Notes under the pieces: model-generated
What the model saw: only the letters and a program-made list of their open reading frames with translations
Told to the model about the DNA's origin: nothing
The model's database searches: none
Program-made: the position numbers and the translations under genes
Assembly: GCA_029565415.1 (NCBI GenBank)
Contig: JAKQOH010000007.1
Coordinates: forward strand, 1 to 64,000
Origin: Candidatus Rifleibacteriota bacterium
GTDB taxonomy: Bacteria > Riflebacteria > Ozemobacteria > Ozemobacterales > Ozemobacteraceae
Reading direction: 5' to 3'
DNA length: 64,000 bases
Shown: one piece after another, positions 61,771 through 64,000 of the stretch
Position numbering within the stretch: the first letter of the stretch is position 1
Layout: every line of letters starts with the position of its first letter

Positions 61771-63494
61771 TGAATATTTTGCTTACTATATTCAACCATT
61801 TTTTGTCGCAGGGAACAGGTCGGAACGGCCGCGTTGCCGCCCGGCTCACGGTGCTGCTCGCGGTCGTCCTGGCGGCGCTGTCCGGCCAGGTGCCGGCGGC
61901 TCTCGCGGCGGAGAACCCCGATCTGGCGGCGTCGGTGAGCACGGACGGGTATGTGCGGGACCAGCTCGTCCTGGTGTTCAGCGACGGCCCCGTCTACTTC
62001 AGCCATGCCGATCAGGCCGACTGGAAGCGGGTCGCGCAGCGCCAGGTGTTCATCGACGGGGACGGGATCCGGACCGGCCCGCGCGGTTACGCGGTGGTGG
62101 CCTGGTCGACGGACAACCTGCTGCTGATCAAGCCAGGCTCGGGCGTGCGGTTCTCGATCCGGCCTGCCGGCTCGGTGCCGCGACTTGCCGTCCGGGTGCA
62201 CGAGGCGGCCCTGTTCGTCGCGGCACGGGACTCCCAGAGCGTCGAGATCGAGGGCCGGCACGGCAATCTCGCGGTGACGACCGGCGAAGCCGTATACCTG
62301 TCGAACGAGAAACGCGATATCGTGCGGGCGCTGAAGGGGAAAGCCCCGTTCCGGCCGACCGGGGCGAACACAGCGACCGATATCCCCGAAGGATACGGCG
62401 TCGACGTGGATGCCCAGGGAGTCGTCACCCCCCTGACCGCGTATGATGTCCGTCGCGAGTATGACGACTGGCGCCGGTTCAACACCTGGCTCCGAAACTT
62501 CGACACCCTCCATCGGCGGCTGTCGACCGAGATCGGCTACCGGGTGGACTCGGTGCTGATCAACGACCGGTTCGTGGGCACGATGGAAACGGATCAGGAC
62601 GGGTACCGGATCATCGATCCGGGCGCGGATGCGGCTCCCAGGCAGCTTCACCTGAAACTCAAGCTGACCCCCTACCCCCGGCCCACCGACCGGTTCGAGC
62701 TGTATATCAACAAGGACCTCGTCTACGCGCTGCGCGAGGGCCGCGACGGCTTCTTCGAGGTGAAGATCCCGACCCCGACATTCCCGGAGCTGTTCGCGAC
62801 GATCCATGCCATCGACTCGATCGGCCGGCGCGACCGGATCTTCCACGAGCGGTTCGTCATCTACAACCGGCATCGCAAAATCGACGAGATCCGGGCGTTT
62901 CTGCAGCGGCTGTCGATGGCGATGGCAAGACGGGACAACATCTATCTGCGCGACCATATTTCCCGGGAGTACAAGGACTGGTTCGGCAACACCTGGTTCG
63001 ACTTCGTGAAGATGTTCGACGACTCGCTGCGGGACTACCGCGACATCCGGCTGATCCTGCATCCCCACACGTTCAAGTTCAAGGGGGAGCAGGTGCTGGT
63101 GAACATGAACTACCGGCTCTCGGCCCTGACGGGGAACTGGCGCTGGCGGTACGAGGACACCGGCTCGGAGCTGATGACGCTGGCCTTCGAGGACGGCGAG
63201 TGGCGGATCCGGTCGAAGGCGAAGGGGCTGTTCTTCCAGCGGCTGAAGGTCGCGGTCGATCTTCGGTTGGGTATCCTGCGCGGCCGGGTGACGGACGAAC
63301 GGAGCGGAGCGCCCATCGTCGGAGCGACGGTGAAAATCCGGCAGCGCGGAGTGAAGACCGTGACGGACGGCATGGGTGAATATATCATATATAATATACC
63401 AGCCGGAACATATGACATGGAAATTTCGAAGAACGGGTATGGGACGCTGACGGCCACACGGGTCGAGATCGCCCCGACCGGCCAGCGGTATTAG
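61770..63494 (+). CDS. FecR-like exported protein with carboxypeptidase-regulatory domain
   Basis: The 574-residue protein has a signal peptide (VLLAVVLAALSGQVPAALA). A FecR-type domain follows (about 60-180; QRQVFIDGDGIRTGPRGYAV and VEIEGRHGNLAVTTGEAVYL). A middle domain of unknown kind (about 260-490) is next. A C-terminal beta-sandwich of the carboxypeptidase-regulatory type ends the protein (about 500-574; GRVTDERSGAPIVGATVKIR, IPAGTYDMEISKNGYGTLTA). It overlaps the barrel gene by one base and is followed 15 nt later by a lipoprotein gene with a similar regulatory-type domain. It is a likely surface-assembly partner. The first and last ~20 codons contain AT-rich islets. Confidence 0.75.
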   Translation: MNILLTIFNHFLSQGTGRNGRVAARLTVLLAVVLAALSGQVPAALAAENPDLAASVSTDGYVRDQLVLVFSDGPVYFSHADQADWKRVAQRQVFIDGDGIRTGPRGYAVVAWSTDNLLLIKPGSGVRFSIRPAGSVPRLAVRVHEAALFVAARDSQSVEIEGRHGNLAVTTGEAVYLSNEKRDIVRALKGKAPFRPTGANTATDIPEGYGVDVDAQGVVTPLTAYDVRREYDDWRRFNTWLRNFDTLHRRLSTEIGYRVDSVLINDRFVGTMETDQDGYRIIDPGADAAPRQLHLKLKLTPYPRPTDRFELYINKDLVYALREGRDGFFEVKIPTPTFPELFATIHAIDSIGRRDRIFHERFVIYNRHRKIDEIRAFLQRLSMAMARRDNIYLRDHISREYKDWFGNTWFDFVKMFDDSLRDYRDIRLILHPHTFKFKGEQVLVNMNYRLSALTGNWRWRYEDTGSELMTLAFEDGEWRIRSKAKGLFFQRLKVAVDLRLGILRGRVTDERSGAPIVGATVKIRQRGVKTVTDGMGEYIIYNIPAGTYDMEISKNGYGTLTATRVEIAPTGQRY

Positions 63495-63509
63495 ACGTCC
63501 GAGGTGCGC

Positions 63510-64000
63510 ATGGATATCTTCAGACGCGTGTTCATCCAGGTTGCGGTGCTGATCGGCCTGACGGCGCTCATCTCCGGCTGCGGAGGCACGAGCGGAAGCG
63601 GGGACGCGAGAACCGCCGCCGGCCTGTTGACCGGTACCGTGCCCGCTTCCCTGGGAAGCGTCGTCCTGATCCGGGGTGCCGACGGTTCGACGCAGGAAGC
63701 AGCCGTCGATGCCGAGGGGCGGTATGCGGCATCGGTGAAGCCCGGAGCTTACAGCGTGCTGTTGAAGACGGCGGACGGGAACCTGAGCCTGATTTCCCGG
63801 TCGGTGAGCATCGAGGACAACATGACGGTGAGCCTGCTCGACATCCGCCTCGTGCCGCTTCCTCAGGTCGTTTCGGTATCCGTGCCCCTCGTCGACCACG
63901 ACACGGCGACGGTGGAATGGCTGAGCGACATCGAGGCGGACGGGCGGATCGAGTATGGCACCGACACGCGGTACGGGTTTTCCACCTATACGGACACCGA
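63510..64000 (+). CDS. Lipoprotein with carboxypeptidase-regulatory and FN3/PAP-N-like domains (3' end missing)
   Basis: The ATG at 63510 with GAGG upstream opens a frame that runs off the window (163 codons visible). Residues 1-23 form a lipoprotein signal ending in the lipobox LISGC, with Cys lipidation expected. A carboxypeptidase-regulatory-like sandwich follows (GTVPASLGSVVLIRGADGST and VKPGAYSVLLKTADGN). At the edge begins a domain resembling the fibronectin-like N-terminus of purple acid phosphatases (ATVEWLSDIEADGRIEYGTD). It is probably co-transcribed with the two genes upstream. Confidence 0.75.
   Translation, partial: MDIFRRVFIQVAVLIGLTALISGCGGTSGSGDARTAAGLLTGTVPASLGSVVLIRGADGSTQEAAVDAEGRYAASVKPGAYSVLLKTADGNLSLISRSVSIEDNMTVSLLDIRLVPLPQVVSVSVPLVDHDTATVEWLSDIEADGRIEYGTDTRYGFSTYTDT

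Overview
The window is a dense, high-GC stretch of chromosome (clearly above 60% G+C by eye) from a diderm bacterium. It carries Kdo transferase, a late lipid A acyltransferase, several heptosyltransferase-family enzymes, OmpA-type peptidoglycan-binding domains, a lipoprotein and outer-membrane-barrel-like proteins. Genes are packed with ATGA or TGATG overlaps and most have AGGAGG-like ribosome sites. I see no rRNA, tRNA, CRISPR array, insertion sequence or phage gene. The combination of CheC/CheD, an N-type ATPase, large TPR/zinc-ribbon proteins and pseudopilin-like proteins would suit a deep-branching diderm such as Candidatus Riflebacteria/Ozemobacteria. That placement is only a guess from gene content.

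Layout. 1-9.5 kb: the end of a pilus/secretion PilP-like protein, a HEAT-repeat protein, two large membrane-spanning TPR proteins (the first ending in a zinc ribbon), the site-2 protease RseP and a small exported protein. 9.5-20 kb: a ferritin-like gene diverges from a seven-gene operon. The operon encodes two paralogous solute-binding proteins fused to OmpA domains, a PspA-like protein between them, an ABC permease with an extra periplasmic domain, an ABC ATPase with a long disordered N-terminus, a membrane coiled-coil protein and an AAA+ ATPase. This is the best candidate for an undescribed system. 20-24.8 kb: an RsbW-like kinase with a histone-like tail, asd, and small exported or membrane proteins including a pseudopilin-like one. 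24.8-31.7 kb: a giant modular exported protein whose last ~90 residues are thrown out of frame by a nine-C run.

31.7-37.9 kb is an LPS-core cluster: a lipid A acyltransferase, waaA, three family-9 glycosyltransferases, a small YbjN-like protein and arfB. 38-43.8 kb holds a zinc-protease-like exported protein, an intergenic island of dispersed repeats, a FecR-domain protein, gmk, gpmI and pth. 43.9-49.5 kb holds cheC-cheD-(membrane protein)-fliA, facing a minus-strand envelope-stress-like block: an ECF sigma factor, a zinc anti-sigma factor, a Spy-like protein, an EF-hand protein and a HAMP protein.

50.4-56.9 kb is a complete N-type F1Fo ATPase operon in the order beta-epsilon-Q-a-c-b/delta-alpha-gamma, without atpR. 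57-64 kb holds a beta-propeller-like protein, a LysM/M23 peptidoglycan hydrolase, an outer-membrane-barrel-like protein, a FecR-like protein with a carboxypeptidase-regulatory domain, and the start of a lipoprotein. Two promoters (pth and the RsbW-like gene) sit so close to their start codons that the mRNAs are probably leaderless. Short AT-rich islets built on ATA/TTA codons recur through many genes and are not explained by the annotation.
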